DNA from: CAVVGZ01 sp963841845
GTDB taxonomy: Bacteria > Chloroflexota > Anaerolineae > Anaerolineales > Anaerolineaceae
Reading direction: 5' to 3'
Length of the DNA: 64,000 nt
NCBI GenBank assembly: GCA_963841845.1
Contig: CAWJEG010000009.1
Location: 62,001 to 126,000 of the forward strand
A model generated the notes under the pieces. It was given only the letters and a program-made list of their open reading frames with translations, ran no database searches and was not told the DNA's origin. The position numbers and the translations under genes were made by a program. This document shows, in pieces, positions 49,188 to 59,408 of the stretch. Positions within the stretch are counted from its first letter, which is position 1. Each line of letters opens with the position of its first letter.

Positions 49188-49849
49188 TTATTGATCCTGA
49201 AATCGCTAAAGAGATCATCGCCAAGCGCGTGGCACAAGAATTGGAAGATGGTCAGCTGGTGAACCTTGGAATTGGGCTGCCATGCCTAGCTGCAAATTAC
49301 ATGGTTCCCGGAGTGAAGGTTATATTTCAATCCGAAAACGGGATGATCAATATGGGTCCCAGACCGGAAGACGGATGTGAAGATCCGTGTATCACCAACG
49401 CCAGCGGTGTACCAGTGACCATCCTTCCTGGCGGGGCATTTTTCGACAGCTGCATGTCTTTTGCATTGATCAGGGGAGGGCATGTGGATGTAACCGTTCT
49501 TGGAACCATGGAAGTAGACCAGGAAGGGAACATCGCCAACTGGATCATCCCGGAAAAACTTGTAACAGGTATGGGCGGCGCCATGGATTTGTTGTGCGGT
49601 GCAAAAAGGGTGATTGCTGCCACAACCCACACAGCCAAAGGGAAGCCTAAAATATTAAAAAAATGTACCCTGCCACTGAGTGCAGAGAAAGAAGTTGATT
49701 TAATCATTACTGAAATGGCGGTGATTGAAGTAACCAAAAATGGTCTTGTACTGCGGGAAATCCACCCGGAAACAACATTGGAGGAGGTCTGTTCCCTGAC
49801 AGATGCCGATCTGATCGTTGAGGGTGAGATAAAGAAAATGGATGTGTGA
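49184..49849 (+). CDS. atoA: CoA-transferase subunit B
   Basis: A 221-residue beta subunit. The catalytic Glu is in QSENGMINMGP, with LVNLGIGLPCLAANY before it and GAFFDSCMSFALIRGGHVDVTVLG after. MGGAMDLLCGAKRVI is also typical. It forms the heteromer with the preceding subunit, to which it is translationally coupled by a 4-base overlap. The product acetoacetyl-CoA goes to the thiolase at the start of the cluster. Confidence 0.93.
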   Translation: MIIDPEIAKEIIAKRVAQELEDGQLVNLGIGLPCLAANYMVPGVKVIFQSENGMINMGPRPEDGCEDPCITNASGVPVTILPGGAFFDSCMSFALIRGGHVDVTVLGTMEVDQEGNIANWIIPEKLVTGMGGAMDLLCGAKRVIAATTHTAKGKPKILKKCTLPLSAEKEVDLIITEMAVIEVTKNGLVLREIHPETTLEEVCSLTDADLIVEGEIKKMDV

Positions 49850-49922
49850 ACTCTGGCTGACAGAAATTAATCCGGCTGGAAAAAATATTATGAGTTTAGA
49901 TGAAAGGAGATATTAAATTACT

Positions 49923-50966
49923 ATGAAATCAGGAAGTAAATATGGCAGCCACCGGGTCATCAAACCCGCAAACGCCCTCCCCCAAGCCGCAGAGGTGCTA
50001 TCAAACGACATGGAAATTTATGACAATGAAATCCTGGTCGAAGTCGAATCCCTCAATATTGACTCTGCCAGCTTTCGTCAGCTATACGAGGAAGCATCAG
50101 GCAACGTTGAAAGCATGAAAGCAAAGATTTTCTCGATTGTCCAGGAAACCGGCAAGATGAAGAACCCGGTTACCGGTTCCGGCGGCGTACTCATTGGACG
50201 TGTAGCGCAGATTGGGGATGCTTTGAAAAACCATATTGACCTGGACACCGGAGACAAAATTGTTTCCCTTGTGTCATTATCCTTAACTCCTTTAAGACTG
50301 GATGATATCACCGCAATCCATCCAAAAACCGACCGGGTGGATGTTAAAGGGAAAGCAATCCTGTTTGAAAAAACCCTTTACTGCAAGCTGCCGGACGATT
50401 TACCGGAAGATGTAGCCATGGCCGTCCTGGATGTTGCCGGAGCACCGGCTCAGGCAGCGAAATTGGTCCGTCCCGGAGATACGGTTTTGATCCTGGGCGC
50501 TGCCGGAAAATCTGGCTTACTGTGCGCCTACGAGGCGAGGAAGCAGGCAGGTCCAGACGGGTTGGTGGTTGGGGTTGTGAGAAATGCTGAAAAAGCACAA
50601 AAGCTAATTCAGTTGGGGTTCTGCCATAAGGTGATATTCGCTGACGCCCAAAATCCGCTTGAGGTCATGGAAATGGCACTGGAGGCAAACGATGGGGATG
50701 AATATGATATCTCTATCAACTGCCTGAATACGCCAAACTGTGAAATGTCCTGCATCCTGCCGGTGAAAGACCAGGGGCTGGTGTACTTCTTTTCCATGGC
50801 GACCTCATTTACCAAAGCTGCCCTGGGTGCCGAAGGAATTGCCAAAGACGTTACCATGATCATAGGCAACGGGTATGCAACCGGACACGCTGACAAAGCA
50901 CTGGATCTCATGCGAGAATCGCCTGCCTTGCAGGAATATTTCATCCAACAATATGTTAAACACTGA
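49923..50966 (+). CDS. kdd: L-erythro-3,5-diaminohexanoate dehydrogenase
   Basis: An NAD-dependent dehydrogenase of 347 residues that oxidises 3,5-diaminohexanoate to 5-amino-3-oxohexanoate with release of ammonia. It has a medium-chain-dehydrogenase-like fold with an N-terminal GroES-like part, then VLDVAGAPAQAAKLVRPGDTVLILGAAGKSGLL (Rossmann loop) and a C-terminal SMATSFTKAALGAEG segment typical of Kdd. It sits between the CoA-transferase and kamA. GGAGAT lies upstream of the ATG. Confidence 0.93.
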   Translation: MKSGSKYGSHRVIKPANALPQAAEVLSNDMEIYDNEILVEVESLNIDSASFRQLYEEASGNVESMKAKIFSIVQETGKMKNPVTGSGGVLIGRVAQIGDALKNHIDLDTGDKIVSLVSLSLTPLRLDDITAIHPKTDRVDVKGKAILFEKTLYCKLPDDLPEDVAMAVLDVAGAPAQAAKLVRPGDTVLILGAAGKSGLLCAYEARKQAGPDGLVVGVVRNAEKAQKLIQLGFCHKVIFADAQNPLEVMEMALEANDGDEYDISINCLNTPNCEMSCILPVKDQGLVYFFSMATSFTKAALGAEGIAKDVTMIIGNGYATGHADKALDLMRESPALQEYFIQQYVKH

Positions 50967-51053
50967 TCAGAAAATCCCCGGGATTTTTTATGAGGTTAAA
51001 CACGCCGATATAAAAAATACCGGAAAGAGCGATAATGCTTTCTGGAGGAGACC

Positions 51054-52334
51054 TTGGCAGTAAACAGAAGATATGAAATTTTCCCTGATATCAATGATGC
51101 GTCCTGGAATGACTGGAAATGGCAGATAAGACACCGGATCACAGACGTGGTGGAATTGAAAAAATTTATCCCGCTGACAATGGATGAAGAGGAAGGTGTA
51201 AGAAAATGCTTAAAATCCCTGCGCATGGCGATAACACCTTACTATCTCTCATTGATTAATCCGGAGGATCCCAATTGTCCGATCCGAAAACAGGCAATTC
51301 CTACCAATAATGAGCTGGTCATAAAGTCAGCGGATCTTGTTGACCCTCTGCATGAAGATGGGGACTCACCGGTAGCGGGTCTTACTCACCGCTATCCCGA
51401 TCGGGTTTTAATTCTAATAACTGACCAATGCTCCATGTACTGCCGCCACTGCACCAGGAGACGTTTTGCCGGGCAGACAGACCGCGCTCTGGTGATGGAC
51501 CAAATTGATAATGCAGTTGAATATATAAAAAGTAATCATCAAATTAGAGATGTGGTTCTTTCCGGAGGGGATCCTTTAACCCTTTCGGATGACAGGCTGG
51601 AAATCATTCTCCAAAAAATTCGTACAATCCCCCACGTAGAAATTATCAGGATTGGGACAAGAACGCCGGTTGTAATGCCGCAGAGGATTACACCTTCCCT
51701 GATTGAGATGTTACGTAAATACCATCCCATATGGATAAACACCCATTTTAACCACCCGGATGAACTCACCGCAGCGTCTGAAGCAGCTTGTGCAGCCCTG
51801 GCTGATGGGGGTTTTCCACTTGGAAACCAATCTGTATTACTCCGTGGAATAAATGACTGTGTCCATGTAATGCGCACCCTGGTTAAGAAACTGGTAAAAA
51901 ATCGGATTCGGCCTTACTACATCTACCAATGTGACCTTTCCCAGGGGCTTTCTCATTTTAGAACACCTGTATCGGTAGGTGTAGATATTATCGAAGGTTT
52001 ACGCGGGCATGTATCGGGATTATGTGTACCAACCTATGTCATTGATGCGCCGGGGGGGGGCGGCAAAGTACCTGTGATGCCAAATTATGTAATTTCTCAC
52101 GGGTTTAACAAGGTTATTGTCAGAAATTATGAAGGTGTAATTGCCTGTTATGAAGAGCCATCTGACTATGAACAGGACTGCACATGTGAAGCCTGCCGGG
52201 ATGAAAAAATGGAGGAACTTCAGGGAATTGCCGGATTGTCTATAAATAGAATTTCCCTGGAACCTGAATTCACCGAAAGGAAAAAGAGAGAGAGACAATA
52301 TCGGAATGAGGCAAAACAATCACAGGAAGGTTGA
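51054..52334 (+). CDS. kamA: Lysine 2,3-aminomutase
   Basis: A radical SAM, PLP enzyme of 426 residues that moves the amino group of L-lysine to give beta-lysine. The iron-sulphur cysteines are C126, C130 and C133 (CSMYCRHC). The GGDPLTL motif and IGTRTPVVMP follow, with the PLP Lys in DAPGGGGKVPVMP. The C-terminal CTCEAC pair can bind zinc, as in clostridial enzymes. The start is a TTG after GGAGGA, since no ATG fits. Overlaps kamB by 29 bases. Confidence 0.96.
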   Translation: MAVNRRYEIFPDINDASWNDWKWQIRHRITDVVELKKFIPLTMDEEEGVRKCLKSLRMAITPYYLSLINPEDPNCPIRKQAIPTNNELVIKSADLVDPLHEDGDSPVAGLTHRYPDRVLILITDQCSMYCRHCTRRRFAGQTDRALVMDQIDNAVEYIKSNHQIRDVVLSGGDPLTLSDDRLEIILQKIRTIPHVEIIRIGTRTPVVMPQRITPSLIEMLRKYHPIWINTHFNHPDELTAASEAACAALADGGFPLGNQSVLLRGINDCVHVMRTLVKKLVKNRIRPYYIYQCDLSQGLSHFRTPVSVGVDIIEGLRGHVSGLCVPTYVIDAPGGGGKVPVMPNYVISHGFNKVIVRNYEGVIACYEEPSDYEQDCTCEACRDEKMEELQGIAGLSINRISLEPEFTERKKRERQYRNEAKQSQEG

Positions 52335-53388
52335 TGAATTTCACAACTTCTTGATGGGAATCTGCAATAACTACAGGACAATCTCGTTTATTGGGCTGGA
52401 GAAAGCCAGTGGAAAAACGACGACTCTGAAAGTGTTCCTACAGGCGCTCAAAGATAAAAGAGTTGGGGTGACGTCCATTGGAACAGATCATCAAACAATA
52501 AATTTCCCTGTGGATGATCATTGTCTGATTTACGTTTCAGAGGGGACTGTAGTGGCGACTTCGCGAAACTCCCTTAAATTTTGTGATACCACCAAAGAAA
52601 TCCTGCATACGACCGGAATTCAGACCCCATCCGGGGAGATTATTGTCTTCAAGGCAAAAAGTGCCGGGTATGTGTTCGTGGCGGGGCCATCCATGATAGC
52701 TGATTCCATACGCATCCGGGATTTGTTGGTTGCTGCAGGTGCGGAGATCGTATTGATTGATGGTGCAATTGATCGAAGAAGCAGTGCATATCCAGGGCTT
52801 ACAGATACCATTGTCGTAACAGACAGCCTTTTTTGGCAGGGTGAAGGTTTAGCCCAGGATAAATTATCCAGGGAGATGGAGATTCTAACTACTCCGGTAC
52901 TGGAGGATAAAATACTTTACGATTTATGCCTGGAAAATTCGGGAGTAGAAGCATCTTTTTTCATCATTGATGAGGCTCAGAGAATATATATTCCACCTGC
53001 AGCCAAACCTAATAATGAACTAATTACCACAATAAGCCATTTTGACAAGCTTATCCAGGCAATTTATTTTCGGGGAGCACTAACCAATTCGTTGGTCAGT
53101 GCCCTGCTAAAAGCAGATAAGAAAATTACTGCAAAACTGACAAATGCCCGGATCATTGTCGAAGATCCCACCAAACTATTTGTAAATGCCGGCTCCCAAC
53201 AAGCCTTATTAAATCAAAATATCCATATCAGAGTGCTTAAACCGGTAAAAATTATGGCATTAAGTTTAAATCCACGCCACCTGGGGTGGGATACGGACAA
53301 GGTGATTAAAGTTCTGAGGGAATATGCTGACCGCTTCCACATGCCCGTGATTGATTCGTTGGGAGGATTATTCGTTGAAGGGATTTAG
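52306..53388 (+). CDS. kamB: Lysine 5,6-aminomutase reactivase subunit KamB
   Basis: A P-loop protein of 360 residues, with the nucleotide-binding loop GLEKASGKTT near residue 30. It corresponds in place and size to KamB of clostridial lysine clusters, which with KamC reactivates the B12-dependent lysine 5,6-aminomutase after its cobalamin is damaged. The mid-part has VAGPSMIADSIRIRDLLVAAGAEIVLIDGAIDRRS. It overlaps kamA upstream and kamC downstream, indicating tight coupling. Confidence 0.88.
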   Translation: MRQNNHRKVDEFHNFLMGICNNYRTISFIGLEKASGKTTTLKVFLQALKDKRVGVTSIGTDHQTINFPVDDHCLIYVSEGTVVATSRNSLKFCDTTKEILHTTGIQTPSGEIIVFKAKSAGYVFVAGPSMIADSIRIRDLLVAAGAEIVLIDGAIDRRSSAYPGLTDTIVVTDSLFWQGEGLAQDKLSREMEILTTPVLEDKILYDLCLENSGVEASFFIIDEAQRIYIPPAAKPNNELITTISHFDKLIQAIYFRGALTNSLVSALLKADKKITAKLTNARIIVEDPTKLFVNAGSQQALLNQNIHIRVLKPVKIMALSLNPRHLGWDTDKVIKVLREYADRFHMPVIDSLGGLFVEGI

Positions 53389-54829
53389 CAGAGAGCAGCT
53401 TCAGAGTATCGGTTTTTATTATGTAATGAGTCAGGTTGACACCCGTAACTGCTTCGGGGAAGAGATCAAAAAAAATATTGACTGGTGCTCAGATCATGAA
53501 AAGCGGATCCTTAATCAACAAATCCGATATTTATCAAAAATTGTAAAATTTCAAAAATCACACCCGGAAGCAGTGTCACAGATCAGGAATATTCTCCACC
53601 GGTTCAAGGATATCCGTGGAATCTTGCGGAAAATCGAAAGATCTGAAGAACATCTGGATGAAACCGAACTGTTCGAAGTGAAAAATTTTGCAATCGATAT
53701 GGAATATCTTCTGCATGAATATTTCCGGACAAGACTGGACTTTGAAAAGATCAGACCCAGTTCAACACGGAAGATTATAAGGCTTCTCAATCCGGATGGG
53801 CAAATCACGCGCACGTTTGCAATCTACAATTCCTATTCAAAACGGTTAACCGCCATTAGAAAAAAGAAACTGGAGGTAGAGAACCAAATCCTGTTATATA
53901 GTGGTGATCGGAACCTCCTTCTGCAAAAACGCCTTGAAATAACCACCCGGGAAAAAACCGAGGAAAACCTGGTAAAACAGGCTCTTACGGATAAGCTGCG
54001 ATCATACATGGATAAATTCAAAACCAATATTCGTTTTATTGGTGAACTGGATTTTTTGCTGGCCAAGGCCGATTTGGCCATCCGCTACGACTGCAGCAAA
54101 CCCGTGTTTACTGAAAGAAAATCCATTAAAGCCAACGATATCATCAATCCATATGTGGAAAGTACTCTCCAAAATAACTGGCAAAGGTTCACACCTATTT
54201 CCATTTCCATGAAAAGCGGCGCAAATGTATTGACTGGAGCGAATATGGGGGGAAAAACGGTGGCGCTTGCAACCATTACCTTGAATATTCTCCTGGCTCA
54301 TTGTGGTTTTTTTGTATTTGGAAAATCTTTGAAACTGCCCATTTTTGATTCAATCTTTTACCTTTCCCATGATTATCAATCCATTGCATTGGGACTCAGT
54401 TCGTTTGGTGCAGAAATCAAGGAGGTCACCCGGTTGATCCATGCAATGAGACATGAAAAAGTGTTTTGTGCCCTGGACGAATTTGCGAAAGGGACAAATC
54501 CAGAAGAAGGCGAGATCCTGGTAAGAGCATTTCTGCGGCTGGCTGAACAGTACCGAACTTTTGCACTGGTATCCACCCATTTCAGTGGCGTAGTGAGAAA
54601 AGGGATGAACCATTTTCAGGTTGTAGGCCTCAAGAATTCCGATCTTAGCAGGTTTTCGGCAATAAAAGATCTCCCTTCACCTGGAATGCTACAGCAATTA
54701 ATGGATTACAGGATTGGCAAAGTAGGCTGGAACAATCTGCCACCCAGGGATGCAGTTCGTGTGGCAGAATTGATGGGCATCCAAAATGAATTCCTTGACC
54801 TGGTCAGGGAAAATTATCAGGAGAAATAA
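53375..54829 (+). CDS. kamC: Lysine 5,6-aminomutase reactivase subunit KamC (MutS-like ATPase)
   Basis: A 484-residue protein. GGGAGG at 53360-53365 places the start at the TTG 53375; an earlier TTG at 53351 lies ahead of that site. The N-terminal half is helical and coiled. The C-terminal half is a MutS-type ATPase with Walker A TGANMGGKT, LSSFGAEIKEV, Walker B VFCALDEFAKGT and STHF. It lacks the mismatch-recognition and connector domains of MutS, so it is not a repair protein. The last base is shared with the kamD start codon. Confidence 0.88.
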   Translation: MKGFSREQLQSIGFYYVMSQVDTRNCFGEEIKKNIDWCSDHEKRILNQQIRYLSKIVKFQKSHPEAVSQIRNILHRFKDIRGILRKIERSEEHLDETELFEVKNFAIDMEYLLHEYFRTRLDFEKIRPSSTRKIIRLLNPDGQITRTFAIYNSYSKRLTAIRKKKLEVENQILLYSGDRNLLLQKRLEITTREKTEENLVKQALTDKLRSYMDKFKTNIRFIGELDFLLAKADLAIRYDCSKPVFTERKSIKANDIINPYVESTLQNNWQRFTPISISMKSGANVLTGANMGGKTVALATITLNILLAHCGFFVFGKSLKLPIFDSIFYLSHDYQSIALGLSSFGAEIKEVTRLIHAMRHEKVFCALDEFAKGTNPEEGEILVRAFLRLAEQYRTFALVSTHFSGVVRKGMNHFQVVGLKNSDLSRFSAIKDLPSPGMLQQLMDYRIGKVGWNNLPPRDAVRVAELMGIQNEFLDLVRENYQEK

Positions 54830-56382
54830 TGACAGGAAATAAAATTAACCTTGATGTCAGCCTTGTCAATCAAGCCAGGATCACTGCAAAAGCGATAGCA
54901 GATGATGTTCAGAATTATATTGACAGGCACACCACCGTTGCGGTTGAACGAGCCGTGGTACGCTTATTTGGTGTTGACGGCGTGGACAAAAGTGGAGTAC
55001 CACTGCCAAATATTCTTATCCAACAGTTGAATGAAAAGAAAGGATTGACGCTCGGGTCAGCCTTCCATATCGGCAATGCCATGCTGGCCTTGCAAAAAAC
55101 ACCATTAGAAATTGCCGAACTGGTATCGCAGGGGAAAATCAATATTACCAACTTACCTCTCCATAACCGGCAAGAAATTAGACAGATTGTTTTGGATAAG
55201 GCATACGAAACGATTGCATTTATACGGAAAAATAAAACCTGGCGGGACAACTTTATTAAAGAACATGGTGACCAGGAAGGGCAGCTACTGTATGTGATTG
55301 TTGCAACTGGAAATATTTATGAGGATATTGTCCAGGCAAAAGCAGCTTCCAGGCAGGGTGCCGATGTTATTGCAGTCATACGTTCCACAGGTCAGAGTTT
55401 GCTGGATTATGTTCCTTTTGGGGCAACAACCGAAGGCTTTGGAGGTACTTTTGCCACCCAGGAAAATTTTAGCCTGATGCGAAAGGCTCTCGATGAAGAA
55501 AGTCTGAAATTAGGACGGTACATAAGGCTGTGTAACTACTGCTCGGGATTGTGTATGCCGGAAATTGCCGCCATAGGCGCCCTGGAACGACTTGATGTAA
55601 TGCTCAACGATGCGTTGTACGGGATTCTATTTCGCGATATCAACATGAAACGCACCATGATTGACCAACATTTTTCACGGATGATCAATGCGTTCGCCGG
55701 GGTAATCATTAATACCGGAGAGGACAACTATCTTACCACTTCGGATGCCTATGAAGAAGCAGGGACGGTACTTGCCTCACAATTTATTAATGAACAATTA
55801 GCCATGCATGCCTGCATACCCGAAGAACAGATGGGATTGGGGCATGCTTTTGAGATCAACCCCGAAATTACAAACGGTTTTCTTTTTGAGGTAGCGCAAG
55901 CACAGATGGCCAGGCAAATATTTCCAAATGCACCCTTGAAATATATGCCACCCACCAAATATATGACTGGAAATATTTTTAAGGGGCAAATTCAGGATGC
56001 GTTATTTAATATTGTGTCTGTTTTAACCGACCAGCGAATACAGCTTTTAGGAATGTTCACAGAAGCCATCCATACTCCTTTTATGTCAGACCGCTACCTG
56101 GCGATTGAAAATGCACGCTATATCCGAACCACAATGAAGGATCTCGGCAATGAAATTACGTTTGTGCCTGACGGCATCATCGAAAATAGAGCCAGGGAGG
56201 TCCTTGCCAACGCTCATCATCTCCTGGAAAGAATCAGCCAGGACGGGCTTTTTAAATCACTTGAAAATGGTATATTTGCAGGTACGAAAAGGCAGGTTGA
56301 CGGGGGAAAGGGATTGGATGGGGTGATTGAGAAAGATCCTGAATACTTTAATCCTTTTATTGATCTCATGAAACGGAGTTAA
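54829..56382 (+). CDS. kamD: Lysine 5,6-aminomutase alpha subunit
   Basis: A 517-residue alpha subunit of the adenosylcobalamin and PLP enzyme that converts beta-lysine to 3,5-diaminohexanoate. Family segments include HIGNAMLALQKTP, RSTGQSLLDYVPFGATTEGFGGT, NYCSGLCMPEIAAIGALERLD and PPTKYMTGNIFKGQ. Length matches the clostridial protein almost exactly. The start codon overlaps the stop of kamC (ATGA-like joint), and kamE begins five bases after its stop. Confidence 0.96.
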   Translation: MTGNKINLDVSLVNQARITAKAIADDVQNYIDRHTTVAVERAVVRLFGVDGVDKSGVPLPNILIQQLNEKKGLTLGSAFHIGNAMLALQKTPLEIAELVSQGKINITNLPLHNRQEIRQIVLDKAYETIAFIRKNKTWRDNFIKEHGDQEGQLLYVIVATGNIYEDIVQAKAASRQGADVIAVIRSTGQSLLDYVPFGATTEGFGGTFATQENFSLMRKALDEESLKLGRYIRLCNYCSGLCMPEIAAIGALERLDVMLNDALYGILFRDINMKRTMIDQHFSRMINAFAGVIINTGEDNYLTTSDAYEEAGTVLASQFINEQLAMHACIPEEQMGLGHAFEINPEITNGFLFEVAQAQMARQIFPNAPLKYMPPTKYMTGNIFKGQIQDALFNIVSVLTDQRIQLLGMFTEAIHTPFMSDRYLAIENARYIRTTMKDLGNEITFVPDGIIENRAREVLANAHHLLERISQDGLFKSLENGIFAGTKRQVDGGKGLDGVIEKDPEYFNPFIDLMKRS

Positions 56383-56387
56383 TAACG

Positions 56388-57215
56388 ATGTGCGCAGGTG
56401 TTTACTCACTTGAAAAGAAGTCCTATGGTCAAAGCCTTGATCTGACAAAAATCCTGCCTTATGGGGATACCCTCAATGACGGCAAAATCCAGCTGTCATT
56501 CACCCTCCCGCTGCCATGCAATGACCGCTCGAGGGAAGCTGCAAAAGTATTAGCAGGGAAAATGGGGGTATCCAATCCGCAAATTGTCTATGAAAAAAGT
56601 CTGTTGGAAGGATTTACATATTTTATAGTCTATGGCACCTTGCAGCATTACGTGGATTACACATCCATCCAGACAACCGATATGGATGAGGAAATATTCA
56701 CCATGGATGAAACAGATGAATATATCCGCCAGCATATAGGCAGAAGAATTGTTGTAGTTGGCGCCAGTACCGGTACAGACGCCCATACAGTAGGTATTGA
56801 TGCCATCATGAATATGAAAGGATTTGCCGGGCATTACGGACTGGAGCGCTATGATATGATCGAGGCATATAATCTGGGCAGCCAGGTTGATAATGTTGAT
56901 CTACTGGCCAGGGCTGTTGAATTGAATGCCGATGCCATCCTGGTCTCACAAACAGTGACTCAGAAGAATGTCCACATTTATAATCTTACAGAGCTGGTTG
57001 AAATCCTTGAAGCAGAAGGGTTGCGCCAAAAAATATTGCTGATATGCGGCGGACCGCGTATCGATAATGAACTGGCAAAAGAAGTGGGATTTGATGCCGG
57101 TTTTGGTCCAGGAAAATTTGCTGATCACGTGGCAACATTCATAGTGAAGGAATTGGCAAGGAGGAAGGCTATAAATCTCCAGGTATCCAGAGAGACTGCG
57201 GTTATCTCCAAGTAA
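56388..57215 (+). CDS. kamE: Lysine 5,6-aminomutase beta subunit
   Basis: A 275-residue cobalamin-binding subunit. The base-off B12 motif DAHTVG gives ligand His133, and Lys144 in MNMKGFAG is the PLP lysine; both numbers agree with the clostridial enzyme. A Rossmann-like B12 domain follows with SQTVTQKNVHI and LLICGGPRIDNELA. The start at 56388 follows CGGAGTTAACG. It is the last gene of the cluster; about 430 non-coding bases follow. Confidence 0.96.
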   Translation: MCAGVYSLEKKSYGQSLDLTKILPYGDTLNDGKIQLSFTLPLPCNDRSREAAKVLAGKMGVSNPQIVYEKSLLEGFTYFIVYGTLQHYVDYTSIQTTDMDEEIFTMDETDEYIRQHIGRRIVVVGASTGTDAHTVGIDAIMNMKGFAGHYGLERYDMIEAYNLGSQVDNVDLLARAVELNADAILVSQTVTQKNVHIYNLTELVEILEAEGLRQKILLICGGPRIDNELAKEVGFDAGFGPGKFADHVATFIVKELARRKAINLQVSRETAVISK

Positions 57216-57645
57216 TGGGTTGCTCCTCAATAAACGGCATCGATCAATAAATAATTTTTCCTATATCAATATATCCGGGGAAGCGATTGTGACAATGAGG
57301 TTGGATGGATTTCCCTGGATATCAGAATTAGTATTTGCAGCAATCGTTGGCCATTCGGTTCCAGTATTGGTGCCAGCCTCACCCAAAAAAACCCGGGATG
57401 ACATTGCTGGTTGACCTATGATTCTACAGGGCGCTGCTTTGGTATTAATGATATCCTGATTGAAGTAGGCAGATAGAACCCAGGCAGGTTGTAATTTGAG
57501 GAAAATTGGATGATGAGGGTTTTTGATGCAACTTGTGGAAAATATATCCTTTCCTGGTATCGTGGGATAAGCAATCGAGAAAACATTAAAAACGCACTAA
57601 AACATCGAGTTTTAATTGTTCAATCTCGTTGAGGAGAAATAATTC
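57216..57645. other. Intergenic stretch after the lysine cluster
   Basis: About 430 bases with no gene recognised. No convincing terminator was found. GAGGAG just before 57646 is the ribosome site of the next gene. Confidence 0.5.
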
Positions 57646-59187
57646 ATGGAGACCATCATTAGAGGCAGATATTTAATTACAGACGCTTCGATTGGCGAAG
57701 GAGGGGTAGAGCAAAACGCAGCCGTTGTCGTGAAGGATGATATCATTTTAGAAACAGGCTCATTTCTTGAGATAATAGATGGCCACCCTGAGGCCGCCAT
57801 CATTGGAAATGACCAGCAGTTGGTTATGCCTGGTCTTATCGATGCGCATACCCACGGACGCGGCCTTTCTTTTTTGCAAAGAGGCATTGGATACGATTTC
57901 CTGGAGAACTCCCTGCTGGATTGGGCATTTGCAATTGATCTACCAGCTGAACTTAATGCACAGCTCACCGCTGTGCGGCATTTACGCAACGGCTGTACGA
58001 TGCTGCATCATAACGAAATGGGCAGGGTTAATGATCCAGAAGCTTACCACAAGGCGGAAACTGCAATACTGGCCTACCGCGCAATGGGAATTCGGTCAGC
58101 CTTTTCACCGGGTATTCGAGATATCAATTTTCTGGCATACGATGATGAGGCATTTTATGACTCCCTGCCAGAAGACCTACAAAAATTTGCCTATCCCCTG
58201 GTTTATTTTGACAAAGAAAAAGCGCGCCAAAATTATTTTGAGCTATTTGACCGGTTGTACGCTGAATTTAATAACGGTACCAGCAGTGTTTTTCCCGGGC
58301 CAAGCTGGGCTCACGGGGCAACCGATGAATATCTCACCAGGGTGAAGCAGCGCGCTGACGAACTGGGCGGTTTGCCGGTACATATTCATACCCTTCAGAC
58401 TGCCCATCAACGTGGATACGGGATGAAGAAATATGGCAAATCCCTGCTTAAGCATCTGGATGACCTGGGACTTGTGGATGAACACCTCACCCTGGGGCAT
58501 GCTGTTTATGTCGATGAGGCTGATATTGAACTTTTAGCAAAAAAACATGCTTCCATAACCCACCATCCCAGCTGCAATTTTGCCATGCGCAATGGGATTG
58601 CCCCGGTATATTTTATGCAGCAGGCTGGAGTGAATGTGGCGCTGGGAATTGATGAAAAGGCTTTCAATGATGATGAAGATGCTGTCAGCGAGCTGCGTAT
58701 GATCTATTATGTCAACCGCTTGAGCGATTTTGATTTAGTAAATACTCCAGCCTTAAGTCCATACCAGGTCATAGCAATGGGCACCTGCAACGCTGCCCGT
58801 TGTCTGGGATTAGGAAACAGAATTGGCCGGCTCATGCCTGGAATGAAAGCAGATTTGATCACCCTTGATTTAAAAGAAATGATGGAGGATCCGTGGGTGG
58901 CACCAGATCTTGATATAGGCAAGATGTTCATTCACCGGGGACGCGGCAGGCACGTTAAAAATGTTATGGTGGACGGCAAGTTGGTGGTTGATGACGGTGT
59001 TATAAAAACCGTCGATATCGAGAGGCTCTACAAGGAAGTCAGGGATTATGCATCCAGGGGTCAGACACCGGCACAGCGAGCATATGCCGAAGGACTTAAA
59101 TCAATCAAACCTTATCTCCAAAAATGGTACCATGGGTTGAGCGATTTCCCCCGTGATCCTTTTTACAAGGTGAATTCGCGCAATTAA
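57646..59187 (+). CDS. Amidohydrolase-superfamily protein (chlorohydrolase/deaminase-like)
   Basis: A 513-residue metal-dependent hydrolase. Metal ligands: HTH in MPGLIDAHTHGRG near residue 68, His in VHIHTLQTAH, His in LTLGHAVYV and Asp in ALGIDEKAFNDDED. The N- and C-terminal strands form the small beta-sandwich (KADLITLD, VKNVMVDGKLVVDDGV). This is the order of the cytosine/guanine deaminase and atrazine chlorohydrolase branch. The substrate is unknown, likely a heterocyclic or guanidino amine. It could be co-regulated with the lysine genes, but a 430-base gap separates them. Confidence 0.87.
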   Translation: METIIRGRYLITDASIGEGGVEQNAAVVVKDDIILETGSFLEIIDGHPEAAIIGNDQQLVMPGLIDAHTHGRGLSFLQRGIGYDFLENSLLDWAFAIDLPAELNAQLTAVRHLRNGCTMLHHNEMGRVNDPEAYHKAETAILAYRAMGIRSAFSPGIRDINFLAYDDEAFYDSLPEDLQKFAYPLVYFDKEKARQNYFELFDRLYAEFNNGTSSVFPGPSWAHGATDEYLTRVKQRADELGGLPVHIHTLQTAHQRGYGMKKYGKSLLKHLDDLGLVDEHLTLGHAVYVDEADIELLAKKHASITHHPSCNFAMRNGIAPVYFMQQAGVNVALGIDEKAFNDDEDAVSELRMIYYVNRLSDFDLVNTPALSPYQVIAMGTCNAARCLGLGNRIGRLMPGMKADLITLDLKEMMEDPWVAPDLDIGKMFIHRGRGRHVKNVMVDGKLVVDDGVIKTVDIERLYKEVRDYASRGQTPAQRAYAEGLKSIKPYLQKWYHGLSDFPRDPFYKVNSRN

Positions 59188-59408
59188 TGGATAACCGGAC
59201 TCTCCCATGTCATGAGACAGTTCATTGCCAATTTTGCAAACCAGGTGAAAAACCGCCAAAAAAAATATTCCCCCGGTTCCCGTGGACCCTGCTTGCATGA
59301 CCCAACCCTGTCATCGGCTGCTGTAAAATTAAGAAAATCAATGGCAGGATAAGATTTCGTTTTTGATGACAATATCAGGGTTTTTCCACTGATCATTCAG
59401 ATCAAAGA

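Noticed and set aside
53375..54829. MutS-type mismatch repair protein
   Set aside because: Only the ATPase part is MutS-like and the recognition domain is missing. The place in the kam cluster shows it is the KamC reactivase subunit.
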